From Dermanyssus gallinae (lineage: Eukaryota; Arthropoda; Arachnida; Mesostigmata; Dermanyssidae), in NCBI GenBank assembly GCA_003439945.1, contig QVRM01002216.1, positions 310,001 to 374,000 on the forward strand: a stretch of DNA of 64,000 nucleotides, given 5' to 3'. The translations under genes and the position numbers were made by a program. Within the stretch, counting starts at the first letter, position 1; every line of letters starts with the position of its first letter. Shown here one piece after another: positions 27,001-37,959 of this stretch. The notes under the pieces are model-generated. The model was not told where the DNA came from. It did not search any database and saw only the letters and a program-made list of their open reading frames with translations.

Positions 27001-28117
27001 CCAAGAAATTTATCAGGCCGTCAAAAGAGTTCTTGTGGACGAGAAGCCTACCAAATTCGAGGACTGCGTTGTCTGGGCCCGGCGGCACTTCGAGGAGCAG
27101 TATGCTAATCAGATCAAACAACTTCTCCATAACTTCCCGAAGGATCAGATAACGACTTCGGGCGCGCCATTCTGGTCTGGTCCGAAACGTTGTCCGCATC
27201 CGCTCGTGTTCGATGCCAACGTCGAACAACATCTCACATACGTCGAATCAGCGGCTCGTCTTAAGGCGTTTATGTACGGCATCGACTCGAAGGGTTTCAG
27301 AAGGGACCAGATCAAGGGCATGCTCTCTAACGTATCGGTGCCCGAGTTCACGGCAAAACAGGGTATTAAAATCGCTGTCACCGATGCCGAAGCACAGCAG
27401 CAGGCATATAATGGAGATACGGATGCGATACAGAAGCTTGTTTCGAGCATTCCCGAGCCCGGCTCGTTTAAAGGCTTCTTCCTGACGCCCATCGAGTTCG
27501 AGAAGGACGATGACACAAACTTCCACATAGACTTCATTGTCGCGGCGTCCAACCTACGTGCTGAGAACTACGACATCGCGCCAGCCGATCGTCACAAGTC
27601 GAAGTTAATCGCCGGCAAGATCATTCCTGCGATCGCAACAACGACGGCGCTGGTTTCGGGCCTCGTATGCCTCGAGTTGTACAAGCTCGTTCAGGGCCAC
27701 AACAAGTTGGAGTTATTCAAGAACTCGTTTATCAACCTTGCCCTGCCTTACATAGGCTTTTCCGAGCCGATGCCTGCGGCCAAGCAGAAGTACTACGACA
27801 CAGAATTCTCCCTGTGGGACCGCTTTGATATTCAGGGCGAGATGACACTAAAGGAGTTCATTGACTACTTCCGGAAAGAGAAGAAGCTGGAGATCACAAT
27901 GTTGTCGCAGGGTGTTTCCATGCTGTACTCATTCTTCATGGGCGGGCAAAAGCGGGAGGAACGTCTTAAGATGTTGATGTCTCAGGTTGTAGAAAGTGTG
28001 AGCCAGAAGAAAATTCCGCCGCACGTGAAGGCCCTTGTGTTCGAGCTTTGCTGCAACGACGTCGATGGTGAAGACATCGAGGTTCCCTATGTCAACTATC
28101 GCCTTCCTAAGAAGTAA
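6904..28117 (+). CDS. UBA1: Ubiquitin-activating enzyme E1 (four coding exons)
   Basis: UBA1 adenylates the ubiquitin C-terminus with ATP, forms a thioester with it and passes it to E2 enzymes in cytosol and nucleus. Coding exons 6904-7305, 23852-23979, 24652-24845 and 25338-28117 join with matching phases into 1167 codons plus stop (animal UBA1 is about 1060). Residues 1-167 are a low-complexity Ser/Thr/Ala/Gly extension with a basic KRRK at 78-81. The conserved E1 start [10 protein letters not shown] lies near 168-177. The second nucleotide-binding loop GAGAIGC is at about 587-593, followed by NLNRQFLFR and [13 protein letters not shown]. The catalytic cysteine in [13 protein letters not shown] is about Cys744, and the ubiquitin-fold domain begins near 1076 ([11 protein letters not shown]). 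The ATG is supported by an in-frame TGA at 6898-6900. The last exon is a single 2.8-kb block. No frameshift was seen. Identification is near certain; the N-terminus is less so because an alternative first exon exists. Confidence 0.96.
7507..7771 (+). repeat. Left terminal inverted repeat of the Tc3-like element
   Basis: About 264 bp that reappear inverted at 8833-9097 with only scattered single-base differences by eye, from CACTGAAAAAA at the outer end to TCATTTCACGGC at the inner end. Confidence 0.9.
7824..8817 (+). pseudogene. Broken Tc3-like transposase
   Basis: Three reading frames in series cover one transposase of about 330 residues: 7824 to about 8265, about 8282 to about 8690, and then to the TAA at 8815-8817. 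The first frameshift falls next to an A run near 8262-8268 and the second at an A run near 8690-8700. The first catalytic Asp, expected in the FSDEK-type block, is Val (GTT at 8259-8261). The second, expected in FQxDNA, is Tyr (TAT at 8516-8518). The final Glu (8621-8623) survives 34 residues after the second site, the DD34E spacing of the superfamily. Both active-site changes and both frameshifts make it non-functional. Confidence 0.92.
8833..9097 (-). repeat. Right terminal inverted repeat of the Tc3-like element
   Basis: Inverted partner of the left repeat. Its outer end reads CAGTCACTGAAAAAA on the minus strand, with the CAGT start usual for Tc1-like elements. The left end has T in place of the first C. 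Confidence 0.9.
10676..10740 (+). repeat. tRNA-like SINE head
   Basis: CCAGCGGGTAGAGCATGTCC then CTTTCGGACAGGA matches a D-arm, anticodon stem and loop with TTT at the anticodon position. The T-arm is replaced (TTGGGTACGCC), so this is retroposon-derived, not a tRNA gene. Confidence 0.45.
11193..11519. repeat. GC-rich minisatellite, about 7 copies of a 45-49 bp unit
   Basis: Each unit contains a GGCCGG-type palindromic block, CGGTATATGCCGACGTGCGTGTT and a CTGTCTGG segment, with substitutions and small indels between copies. Because unit lengths are near multiples of three, both strands stay open and encode periodic peptides (minus strand: [18 protein letters not shown]). I read these as repeat artefacts unless expression is shown. 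Confidence 0.85.
17486..18925 (-). mobile_element. Degraded LINE-like retrotransposon fragment
   Basis: On the minus strand, 17840-18000 encodes [19 protein letters not shown], and in a shifted frame just downstream (about 17730-17840) [14 protein letters not shown]. Together they resemble the linker after the endonuclease domain of non-LTR retrotransposons (PWW-x-ecr then R-x-x-Y-x-x-L-I-x-x-A-K-R). Upstream, 18404-18925 carries a 170-residue frame with a helix-forming segment, followed by [12 protein letters not shown], which is ORF1-like. Several stops and frame changes separate the pieces. No reverse transcriptase core (YxDD) was found. Family assignment is tentative. Confidence 0.4.
18655..18877 (-). 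other. Open segment with exon-like borders inside the LINE-like fragment
   Basis: ATG at 18875-18877 follows a CACAG by two bases, runs open for 74 codons (starts [20 protein letters not shown]) and reaches CAG|GTAGGG. It could be an exon of an antisense nested gene, but the frame stays open past the donor and the surroundings look like retroelement ORF1, so I favour the latter. Confidence 0.2.
18926..23138 (+). other. UBA1 intron 1, distal part: no certain gene
   Basis: Holds TTG/GTT arrays (about 19030-19150), TAG arrays (20120-20170), a C-run (about 21110-21123) and GTT arrays (21440-21550). Short Cys-rich frames at 20483-20695, 20813-21052 and 22445-22620 are discussed as possible zinc-finger remnants. 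None can be called a gene. Confidence 0.5.
23139..23255 (+). CDS. UBA1: Candidate alternative first exon of UBA1
   Basis: An ATG at 23160 opens 32 codons of an acidic peptide (starts [13 protein letters not shown], ends TENDSSADE) that stop exactly at a consensus donor GAG|GTGAGA in phase 0, the phase exon 2 needs. Splicing to exon 2 would give an E1 without the KRRK-bearing extension. A CAG ends at 23138, so this could be an internal exon or sit downstream of a second promoter. Vertebrate UBA1 has nuclear and cytoplasmic forms that differ at the N-terminus. No transcript evidence is available; chance cannot be ruled out for so short an exon. Confidence 0.4.
23378..23423. repeat. (TA)n microsatellite
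   Basis: An uninterrupted TA run about 430 bp before UBA1 exon 2. Further runs lie at 23717-23743 and 24016-24061, close to both sides of that exon. Confidence 0.9.
23852..23979 (+). CDS. UBA1: UBA1 coding exon 2
   Basis: The acceptor TTGCAG ends at 23851 and the donor GTAAGT starts at 23980. The exon starts in phase 0 and ends with two bases of a Leu codon. It encodes a Gly/Ala-rich linker that includes an internal Met (GGSMAANG), then the conserved [11 protein letters not shown] opening of the E1 inactive adenylation domain. Confidence 0.93.
24389..24465 (+). repeat. tRNA-derived SINE-like head in UBA1 intron 2
   Basis: ATGTCTAAGGGACTAATGCGC resembles a tRNA D-arm/A box, and about 45 bp later TTCGATTCCCACG resembles the T-arm/B box. 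The stems do not close well enough for a functional tRNA. Confidence 0.4.
24652..24845 (+). CDS. UBA1: UBA1 coding exon 3
   Basis: Acceptor TTGCAG ends at 24651. The exon encodes [20 protein letters not shown] and the glycine-rich E1 nucleotide-fold motif [16 protein letters not shown], ending in DDLG. The donor GTGTGT is weaker than the others but is the only one that restores the conserved DLGKNRAE junction. Confidence 0.93.
25338..28117 (+). CDS. UBA1: UBA1 coding exon 4 (most of the enzyme)
   Basis: A 2780-bp terminal coding exon beginning after the acceptor GGACAG at 25332-25337 and ending with TAA. It carries the rest of the inactive adenylation domain, the first catalytic-cysteine half domain and four-helix bundle, the active adenylation domain, the second catalytic-cysteine domain (Cys codon at 26843-26845) and the C-terminal ubiquitin-fold domain. 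It is continuous with no stop. Confidence 0.97.
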
Positions 28118-28430
28118 TATGAAGTCATTTTAATTGTCACAGAGGACAGAGGGGGGGATAGAGCGGCGAAATGAAACGCCAGCTACCGTAGGCAAGGATA
28201 AAGTATGCGCATGGGAACACGCCAGTGGAATGTCGTCAGAGCGGAGCGCTTTACACCCACCCTCAACTAACCCATGAATCAATGTTATCGATAGGAAAAG
28301 TATTTTATTTAACAATTGCAACTCCCAAAAGGATATGCTAAATACTTATAATCGATGGAAAGGGTAGGAATGGGGCAGACGAAAATAGCGAGGTCAAACA
28401 GTACATCTTAGGGGTTAAATCCCCGAAGCG

Positions 28431-28436
28431 AATAAA
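28431..28436 (+). terminator. Candidate poly(A) signal for UBA1
   Basis: A canonical AATAAA lies 314 bp after the UBA1 stop codon. It is the first I noticed downstream, but AT-rich surroundings make chance occurrence likely. Confidence 0.3.
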
Positions 28437-30249
28437 TATGTTTTGCAAAATATTTATTTTTTTCATTCTGTAGAATATATATATATATATATATATATAG
28501 CTCGATGTTTTTTTGTTAGAAACATAAGCGCATTGATAAAGCGGCCGTACTTTTTTACACAGTATTACAACATTTAAGTGTTGTACACAGATACAAGTGT
28601 GCACCACCAAATGGTTGATGTCCGCTAGCAACATTTGCAGTATTTTAAATCTTAATTATCCCGTAGGTAGGGTAGAAGTGACCATACCGAAACTCAGCGA
28701 GGACACACTTCGAGCGTTTTGATAACGAAGGAAAGAAGAACTTTGATGACAACTTTCAACATGACATTCTGTATTAGCATTATATTTCAATGATTTAGTT
28801 GTCACTCGTCATAAATAGTTAGTCGTTATTTACTAAACAGAATGTTAATACTGCAGAAGACTTTCTTCGAGACCTAACGTATTCGATATTTCGTTGTAAT
28901 GGATTTTAAACTGTACATGCGCCATCTAACCAGATGTCTTCTTAACTGTTGCTTCGTTAGGCTGACATAAGACTATAGAGTTTACTATATATCACGCTCA
29001 GTGCCGCTTCACGCTCCGACTTTCTTGAGTTTTTGCGCCTATCCTACCTATAGACTTACTCTCATGAATAATGGTATGCAGATGCGTATCAGACGTCGTT
29101 TATATACGGTAGAGTGGCCGGGGTTGCTTTCTAGTTTATTTGTTCTACTGCTGTTGCTGCCTCTTTTTTAATGGTCATCTTTCGAGGCTAAGGACAATTT
29201 AAATCTTATAATTCATCATTAAGCGTCAAACCACTAGGACGCCTTGCGACTCTAGGTCGGCACATTCGTGATCGATTTTCTGATGCAGATCTGCACGTAG
29301 AAGATTAACTAACAGCTGAGTAACTGGTGACATATCCGTAAAACATACCTTTTTCGGGAAATCTGTTTTATGGTCGTAACAAAGATGTCTTTGATTCAGA
29401 TTAGTAAATCATTATTGAATCGATCGAATCGTCAACGAATAATACCTAATATTGTAATTTGCCTTTGAGGAGCAGAAGTGCGAAGCCCTTGCTTGTTAGC
29501 CTTGTTAGCCGTGGGCAATGACAATGTAAGACGAAGATCGTAGCTCCCCCCTAGTAGCTAACGCAGCTGAATATGTTCAGAAACGCCAGCAAGGTGCTGC
29601 TTCCACATGCGTGGGCCGTTCCGCACCTTGCACGAGTTGCCAACAGCACGTGCGAATACGCCTTAAATTGTTGCACTTGTTCGTTGATGAGCGTCGCTTA
29701 TGCACTTTGGCTTAACATTAAATATGGCTGTGCTAAAAAAGGGCGACATGTTTACCAATAGGGCTCTGACTACGTAAAGGTCCTGAGAGGCGTCCTGATA
29801 GGCAAAGCCTGCCACAAAAAATAGTGTGCACAGTTGCACTACTAATTATCAGATGCAATCTACATTCGGTAGCCACTACGCAGACTGGGTGTCGGAGGCG
29901 TCGATACACTGCAGCTGCAATGTTGACGACAGCGTTGGAAGTTTCGAGCGCGTTAAAATGGCACACTCCTTGCCAAAATAAAGAGGTTAAGAGACAACGT
30001 GTACAAACTATTCAGGAAATTATCTACGCGTTAACATGAAGAGAGCTGTACTTATTCGGATTAGTGTATTATTGCTTGTAGGCCATCTCAGGTTGACCTT
30101 ACCAATAATATTCGTTTGACAGTCGGACATATACCTAACGAAACATAACACATGGTATTAATCGTCGCAATCACAAATAACAATGTCTCAAAGATATGTG
30201 GACATATATTTTTTCAAGCGTACGACACACGTCCATTTAAGAAATCCAA

Positions 30250-30320
30250 AGACGGCGGTTTGGTAACTAGAACAATTTCTTTACACATAGGAGATTGTAG
30301 GTTCGAACTCAAAACCAGCC
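30250..30320 (+). repeat. tRNA-derived SINE-like head
   Basis: GGCGGTTTGGTAACTAGAAC (A-box-like) followed at tRNA spacing by TAGGTTCGAACTC (near-consensus B box). The acceptor stem is not paired, so this is a retroposon head or tRNA pseudogene, not a tRNA gene. Confidence 0.4.
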
Positions 30321-31410
30321 AGTCTTATATTGTTTTTTTACAGTTAACGTTTTAGATAAGGTAAATGTGAATAGTACATGACCATCTTTATGCCACTACT
30401 ATACAAAATATCGAGTTTACTATGCTACCATATTATGTCTATATTGCATACATGCATATGCATTGATTCATTTTTGCCAGGTTGCCATCAACAACTCCAA
30501 GTATACACATACACACATACATATAAACTAGACAACAACCTAGACTACATATTTTCGAGTATGTTTAAAAACGTTGTTTTAGAGTAATTTCCCCATTATA
30601 TTTACAACATCAAAGATATTGGATCTTTTACGAATATCACAAATTTCGATCCCGATTGTTGATCACAGAGTCTACGAATGCCCTACGCGGGCCAAGCTTC
30701 CCAGTGAAGGCATTCAAAGCGTGGTGGAAGCTGTGCACCGCGAAAGGAGTTACGACATAGCGATTGGGACGGTCTAGCTCCTTTTAAGTATCGCTTAGGT
30801 AGGCTCGATTTTGGCTAACTTAACCCCAGAATAGAGCTTTATCTCTTAGTCTTTAGGGAGGACTTTTCTTCAAAATATCCGCTTCAGAAAAATTGCTTGG
30901 TTGCATCGGCCTGTTGTCGCCTTGGGATTAATCAGGATTGCGTTCCTACATTGCGCCGGCATGGATTCGTAGCGGATACCTCCGTTGAATATGGCTGCCC
31001 AACAGGATGCCAGGCCAAAAGCACTTTAAGACTTATGCCAATATTTTGATAATATAGCGTCTCTGAAAAAGATAGGTAAATCACACAGTTTTTAATTAAA
31101 ACCCGACACGTTGATTATAATTTTATTTACATATCAGTAGACTGCGCTCGAGTAGCATGATATAACAGTCACAGGTAACGCTTGACTGAAAACACCTACT
31201 AATTCAAAGTTTACGCTGGCCGGCTGAGATCGCCTGATCGTACCAACCCGTGATAGTTAACGATAACTTCTTCTTGTAGCTGCGTTATCGGCTGAGTAAC
31301 ATGCTTATATAGATCGTACTCAGCTAGATACCGACAAGCCAAGCTTTCATGATGTGCACATTTGCCGCTTGAACTTACTGTCTTGGTGCTACAGTTACGC
31401 TTCTGCCGCT

Positions 31411-31491
31411 CAGAAGCAAACGCTCGAGAAACCGGGGGGTGGGTTCCCCCCGGGAAGCAAACGCTCCCCCCCTTCCCCGGGGGGTGGGTTC
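31411..31491. repeat. Two-copy tandem duplication, G-run rich
   Basis: GAAGCAAACGCTC followed by CCGGGGGGTGGGTTC occurs twice in tandem, with a diverged spacer between the two blocks in each copy. Confidence 0.7.
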
Positions 31492-32758
31492 TTGTTCAAA
31501 CTGTTTGTACCGTTGAATACATAGATTTCTTAAATAGGGTTTTGATAAGCTCAACGACAATCGACAACAAAATAAGAAGTTTATGTATGCTACCTACCCG
31601 ATAATTTAAAACTCATTGAATACTCAATGATCAATGCACTGGCATCGTGTGTTTCGGTTGCCCTCAACCGTTTGCTAAGACCTGAAACAACGGTTTATCA
31701 AACCCATCTACAGGCACCAACGTGCAAAGCTGGGCGGGATCTAAAAATAACACAAACTATAAAATACGTTTCAATTCAGCGTGTTAATGCGTATATGCTA
31801 TTTTGCGTTCGACTTCTGACAGGACGCGCCGATTCATTGAAAGACGAAAAACACTGACCAGCCCTAGCTAATATGCAGATTCTGTCATTGCGTATTCGTA
31901 CTGTGACGTCATATTCCCAGCTTTATCAATGAATTCCTTACAAGCCTACGCCTGTATAACCTGGCGGTAATATTTCTCGTATTACTTAGGCACTATTTGT
32001 ACACATATGTATGTGGCCTAAACAAGTCAAACTATACACGCACATGTAATCCACAGTGTTGCGTCGAATACTGGACCATGGCAACGGCAAACACTGTACG
32101 ATCACATAATCGACAACAATCGAACTATAATAGTTTACACAACATTGCAACAACGATGGTCCCTGCCATCCTGCTGATATAGTTAGTAGCTGCTCGTCGT
32201 CCGCTGTTATGATCGCAGCAACTCACTGGCACGCTAGTAAACCATACAAGTAGGCAAAACGTTCTTCATTCAGGATAATCGAATCACTGACTTGATCGTT
32301 GATGGGCAAAACTGGCTGGTTCCATGCGAAAACACACGCCTATCCTGCTTCGGTCATCCTCTCAGCCAACAAACCGACGACAAAAACAGGAATGCCCTCA
32401 TGGGTGGCGCTCCGTTCTCCACCTAACCAGGAGACACGACGCAGATGGGCAGGTCAATAAAAGAAAAACCCCGACTCACCCTCTATCGATCTAGATCGAA
32501 GGGCAAGAATAGCCTTCGATGAACAGCGCATTAGCCGAGAAAGCCATATATGAGCCGTTACTGAAGGAGATCCATAGTACAACACTGGCACACCTGCATA
32601 TGATAATTATCGTATTAATCATCACCATCATTGCCATTTTCGTCATTCCCGTCGCATCGTACCGTTTGTTCCCCTTTGTCGCCCTTTTCGGTCTTCCATG
32701 AGAGTCGTTGCCCGTGTTCGCGTAATGCTGCTGGCTGGTGAGCCGCAGGATTGCAGGT

Positions 32759-32764
32759 TTTATT
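32759..32764 (-). terminator. Candidate poly(A) signal for PPID
   Basis: AATAAA on the minus strand, 258 bp after the stop codon. Position is plausible; no other evidence. Confidence 0.3.
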
Positions 32765-33021
32765 TTTACTAGAAGCCATGCATCATTATGACGTCCCATT
32801 CTTACCCGCGAGATCATCGCAACTCTAACATAGCCGATCTATGCGTGCAGATTTGATTATTACCCTGACTCTTTGATCATTCTATAATTGCTCCCCCTAT
32901 AGATATTCACCCTCTTCCCCTTACATGTAACACAACCTAGCTGTATTGCCCGTCTATCTGTCCGCCTGTTCTTCCATCGGTTGCCTGCAGAGTTTCCAGT
33001 CCATGTGTTCTCAGTAGTGAA

Positions 33022-33266
33022 TTAATTCATCATATCACTGTCACTGTCGTCTGATCCTGCATGCATTTTAGCATACGCGTGTTGCAGTTGTTGCTGACCA
33101 GACGGACTCGTTTTGGAGCCATTGTTGTTCAAGTGAGACGAAGCCATAGAGGATGTTGCTGATTGGTAGGAACCCTGATGGGTCGCTGACGTAGACTGTG
33201 ATTTCTCGGAGTCGTTCGGGTTCACGGCTGGTTCTTTGCTTCTCACCGATGGAGATTCGACAGCTC
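33022..33266 (-). CDS. PPID: PPID coding exon 9 (Ser-rich C-terminal tail)
   Basis: The acceptor TTTTCAG precedes an 81-codon frame in the right phase ending in TAA at 33024-33022. It encodes a Ser/Thr/Gln/Asn-rich tail ending in [24 protein letters not shown] resembles the vertebrate PPID terminus (YAKMFA), which supports its assignment to this gene. The stretch between is an insertion relative to vertebrate forms. Confidence 0.85.
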
Positions 33267-34495
33267 CTGAAAACGAATTCGAGCTCGAATAAGCAGCAGG
33301 CCAGGCAGGCATTCCCTAATTACTGAGTATTGTAATAAACACGTGTTTCTGCCGAGATCTACACGTGGTATATACCTTGGAAAAATGCATACATATATGT
33401 TTCCTCTACAGCCCTTTTTGGTCATATACGAGAGCGATTCTCTTAAAATTTTGCCTAACCGAAACCCATGAAAGCAGATCCAGTATTCAGCTAAAGGTTA
33501 GCACCCACTACGTCTTAATTAATTTATTCCCATCATCCTACGTGGTGTTCGTGCCTGTAAATACCCTGGCTCTATCAATGGTCGCACATAAAAGTATCCA
33601 CTATATAAAAGCATATAACAAAATACCGGTCCCTTGCAAACTCCTTCTATTTCCACATTCGCTTTATTCGTAGGCAAAAATCGGCGTGGAAGAAAATGTT
33701 GTTTACTATGTACAGACAAACTGCGTAATTAGTCCCTTCGAGGTACCTCCTTGATTACTACCGGTGGCCTCGCCGAATAATTTAAAGATATTTGCACGCT
33801 GAGTAACGTCGATGAATTGAACCCCACAAATGCATTTCATTGCTTGCCTTCCAGCACCAACCGTTTCCGAATCGTTTAGTTATATATAACTCCTCTACGA
33901 GAATATGAAAAGCAAACTTCGCGCGACGTGTGGTAGCCAGTTCACAAACAGATATTTATATTTTTTAATAGAGAGTTTCTCATTATATATGAAGAGAGTG
34001 CTTTGCTTGCCTATTCGAGCAAGGAGCCGCTTTGTGTATCTCATGTCAGGTTGTCCACCGGCTACTGAAACAATCCGACTAAGGCTGAAGATGCCGCGTA
34101 CAGTACCATACGAATGTTTCATTTCTGAATGGGAAGCTAAAGTCGAACAGGCCAGACGGGAGGTCGGTGGTTTGGACGTTTTCAATGCCGTGCACCTTTG
34201 GGTGGTCCTGCATGTGATAGTCGCCACGTATACACCAGGTACATAGTGCATGGTTATCACTACCTGGTATGTTCAAACGCAGCCTTCACGAGGAGTACGC
34301 GTTGTGCACCTGCCGGTTCTGCCTGCAGAGGTGTGACAAATACCATGCAGTGGAATGCACAGCGCTGGACAAAACATCGTTGCACTACTTCTCTCGCCGA
34401 AAGCGTGAAGAAGATAGAGTATTTTGAAGAAACGCCTTGAACTGCATATTATACTCAATCTGAGTGAAATAAATATACTTGAAAAATAGAGAGTT

Positions 34496-34531
<36 letters not shown>

Positions 34532-36441
34532 ATCAAATTGCAATACAAATCGTACTTATAAAGTACCGATGACTAGCAAATAAGTGTCAAGCATATGTAC
34601 ATAAGCATGTAGAGTTTCCATATTGTCGCAATCGTATTGTGTAGAGCAGGCGTGTAGCGTGAATAAGGTAAGCATGTAGCATATTACCTGGAGAGGTGGC
34701 GGTGCTACTTTTCGAAGATTTGAGGTCTGCAAAGTACTTTTCGCAGGCTTTTCTTTCTTTCGCACAGTAAGTTGCCTTTTCGCCACGACAAGCTTTTAAC
34801 TCTGCCATTATTGATGGATCCGAAGGAACTAGTTTGTTTGCCGCTGTTAAATCTCTCTGCAAACGAAAGCAAAAGCACAAAAAAGGAGCGAGCCGTAAGA
34901 TCGTCAGATTACGTTCTCTAATTACGAAAATCGTCACCGAACAAGTTTAGCTGTTTGCTGAACTGAACTGCTTGCTAAAGCTAAATCAAGTGCTGGAGAT
35001 ACATTGTATACGTACACTTTAGGCAAAATAGTCCAAATATGCAAATTGAACAAATAACGTAATTTTTACACTGCTCTTAATGGAAGAAAGGCGCCAGGAG
35101 ACTTGAAAACTTTTTTGGCAATGCCAAGATAATGGAAAGAGCGGGTCGGGTTGCCTTTACCTTTAGGTATAGCCCTAAGCAAGCCTTCCGACCACATAAA
35201 GGTCTTTTATCGGCTTAATGAAGAACGATATTGTAGATCTCGAGTAATTACAGTATGTCGCAGCAAGAGTTTGTAAATCTCGAGTAATTACAGTATGTCG
35301 TTAAATTACAAATTGGCTTTTCAGATGACCTTGGGTATGTTCATACAAAGCTTCAGATGATACAGTCTTGTTAAAAATTTGGAAACATATATAAACTTCT
35401 AGGAGTCACCAATAAACAGAGCGGACGTTGTAATAAGCATGCTTGTGCAATTTAAGATATCAGTTAAAACACTGCATTCCGTTTTTTCCAATTTTAGAAA
35501 ATTGGAAAAAAACGGAATTGACGCCTCATGCATGGCATTGATTCTGTTCCTTGAGCAGGCTGGGGCAACGAAAATCTACGGATTAATTTAATAACTAATG
35601 TGAACTACGATGATTATTTCGCATGTTGTTGCATTAAAATGTTTATCTTTTTCATCAAATTTCATGATTAAACAGTTTTTGTAACTAATTCATACTATAT
35701 GCATGTGTACAAAGAACACATAGATCCGCATACGATTCCCTCCGTGTGACCGTGGCCCTTTCTTCAAGATTCATGGGGAAGTTGATGCAGCTGTAGGACA
35801 TTGGTCAACCAGAAGATGCAATCCAAGTAGAAAAAAGAATTCTACTCAAGCAAGGTTCGATCCCACGCACGGTAATGCCACATATCTTTAGATGTGAGCG
35901 TTAGCCGTCATCGCATTCTCCACTCCTGCTATGTGTGATATAATACAGGAATAGTCAGCCGGCTATGTATATCACATACTCTAAACGAAATATTGATCTT
36001 ACCGACTAGCATGTCTTTATTGATAATTTATATAGAAAGCAAAACTAGACACAACGATACTCGCTTCTGAATATAATGGAAGCGATTTTGTTGGCAACCA
36101 CCCGCCCTTGAATCAGAAAGAAATACAAGGTATTTTGTTGTATAGTTACTAACAATAGCTCGTTCGTAGTCGCGCTTGCCGTGATAAGCCTGCCCTCGGC
36201 GGTACAGTGCTTTCGGATGGTTTGGCGACATGTCGAGGGCTTCATTCGAGTCTTCGAGAGCCTGGTCGTACAGCTTCAACTTGATTTTGCAGGCAGCCGA
36301 ATTGAGCAAGTGCGGTAGACCAGCTTGAGTCAGGGCGGCTTCCTCATGTGGCGTAAGTTCATCTGAATATTCCTGTTAAATAGACAAATTCAGCAGCAAC
36401 AAAACATTTGTGGCAATAAATTCATTGAATTTCAAGACGTC

Positions 36442-36506
<65 letters not shown>

Positions 36507-37913
36507 AACCCTAAAGCTGAAAAAAACGTATATATTGTACGAAATTACTTAGTACGAAAAAATATATACAGACCTATGCTTCTGAGTTTCAAATACGACG
36601 TTTTCGAAATGTCGACGCCTATGTTCCTGAGTTTTAAATACAGCGTTTTGGAAATGAATCTCTACGCTACGAGGTGCTAAGCTGTGAGGCGCATTATAAA
36701 ATGCAGTCAGTATAGATGCGCCATTTAGGTTATAAGTGAAGGCGGTACTGCTCTTAATCCATATAAATATTGCCTCAAATGACACAAAAAAATCTATATA
36801 TATATTTTTTTGCGATATTTGTCCGTTAACTGAGAACCCAAAACCACGCCATAGATCACTGAGTACACCAGGGAATAAGATACAAGTGAAAAAGGTAAAT
36901 CATTATTAAAAGTACTAAAAGTGGAAAATCTCTTCGAGGAGACGTGATATTGATACGTTGCGCCGCCCATTTAAACCAGATTGTTGTATTCATTGCGCAC
37001 CACTTATGGCGGTTTAGAATTTTAGAATTAAACGCAACCTAAAAATGTTTTTATTTCTAGTATATTCTTACGAATATTAGCCTAGTCTGCAGATGAATGG
37101 CAATTGTTTAAATCGCGTAAAAGGATATATTAGTGGCGATCACTCTACCAAGAAAACCTGCCAAGTGCTGTTACAAGGATTCCTGCAAGACTGTATATAT
37201 ATATATATATATATATATTAGCCAAACATCACTTTTCTTCCACGGATCCTTACGCAACCGTTTATCCCAACTAAAAGAGAAACAATGAAAGTTAAATATG
37301 GAGAAGATAAGCGACCTCGGTTTAGTGTGAGGGAGAGCTTAAGACAGTTCGCGATTAGAGAGAGTAAGATAAGCAGTTCACCGGATAAGTCAAGAATATC
37401 CAGCACAATGATACGACATTTATAGATCTCTTAATGACCTACAAAATCACGCAGTTGTTTCAGGTTTGAAGGTCTCTTCTTATTAAGCAACTCAGTGACT
37501 AGAACTACGGCATATATAATCTTTTTCATGTGATGTTACAAAGAAGACCGATATGCTTTAATAGATTATTCAAACTATTCATTTAATAGGTGTAGTAAAT
37601 AAACAAATAAATAAATACCAACACATTTTTACGACAAAATAGAAGTTGACAGTAGAAGAAACCTACCTGATATTTGCTCAAATAACGCAGGGCTTTCTTA
37701 TACTTTGCGTGCGCCTTGACGTACTGCTCGTTCTTATAGTAGAAATTGCCCACGATCTTCACACGATTGGCTACCAAGATGACGTCCTGGATGTACATAT
37801 ATCAGTACAACAACAAAAAACACACACACAAAGCAAAGCACATATGTTATATATATATATATATATATATACATCAACGAAGAACATACACACATTGCAA
37901 AGCATATTATATG

Positions 37914-37959
<46 letters not shown>

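Larger units (their letters stand above)
28118..33021. other. Intergenic region between convergent UBA1 and PPID
   Basis: No gene supported. Contains the presumed 3' UTRs of both genes, a (TA)n tract at about 28479-28499, a tRNA-like SINE head at 30250-30320 and a small G/C-rich duplication at 31411-31491. Frames up to 108 codons show no recognisable family. Confidence 0.6.

Noticed and set aside
25886..27552. Several antisense frames of 90-170 codons inside UBA1 exon 4
   Set aside because: Mirror images of the conserved E1 coding sequence; no independent family signal.
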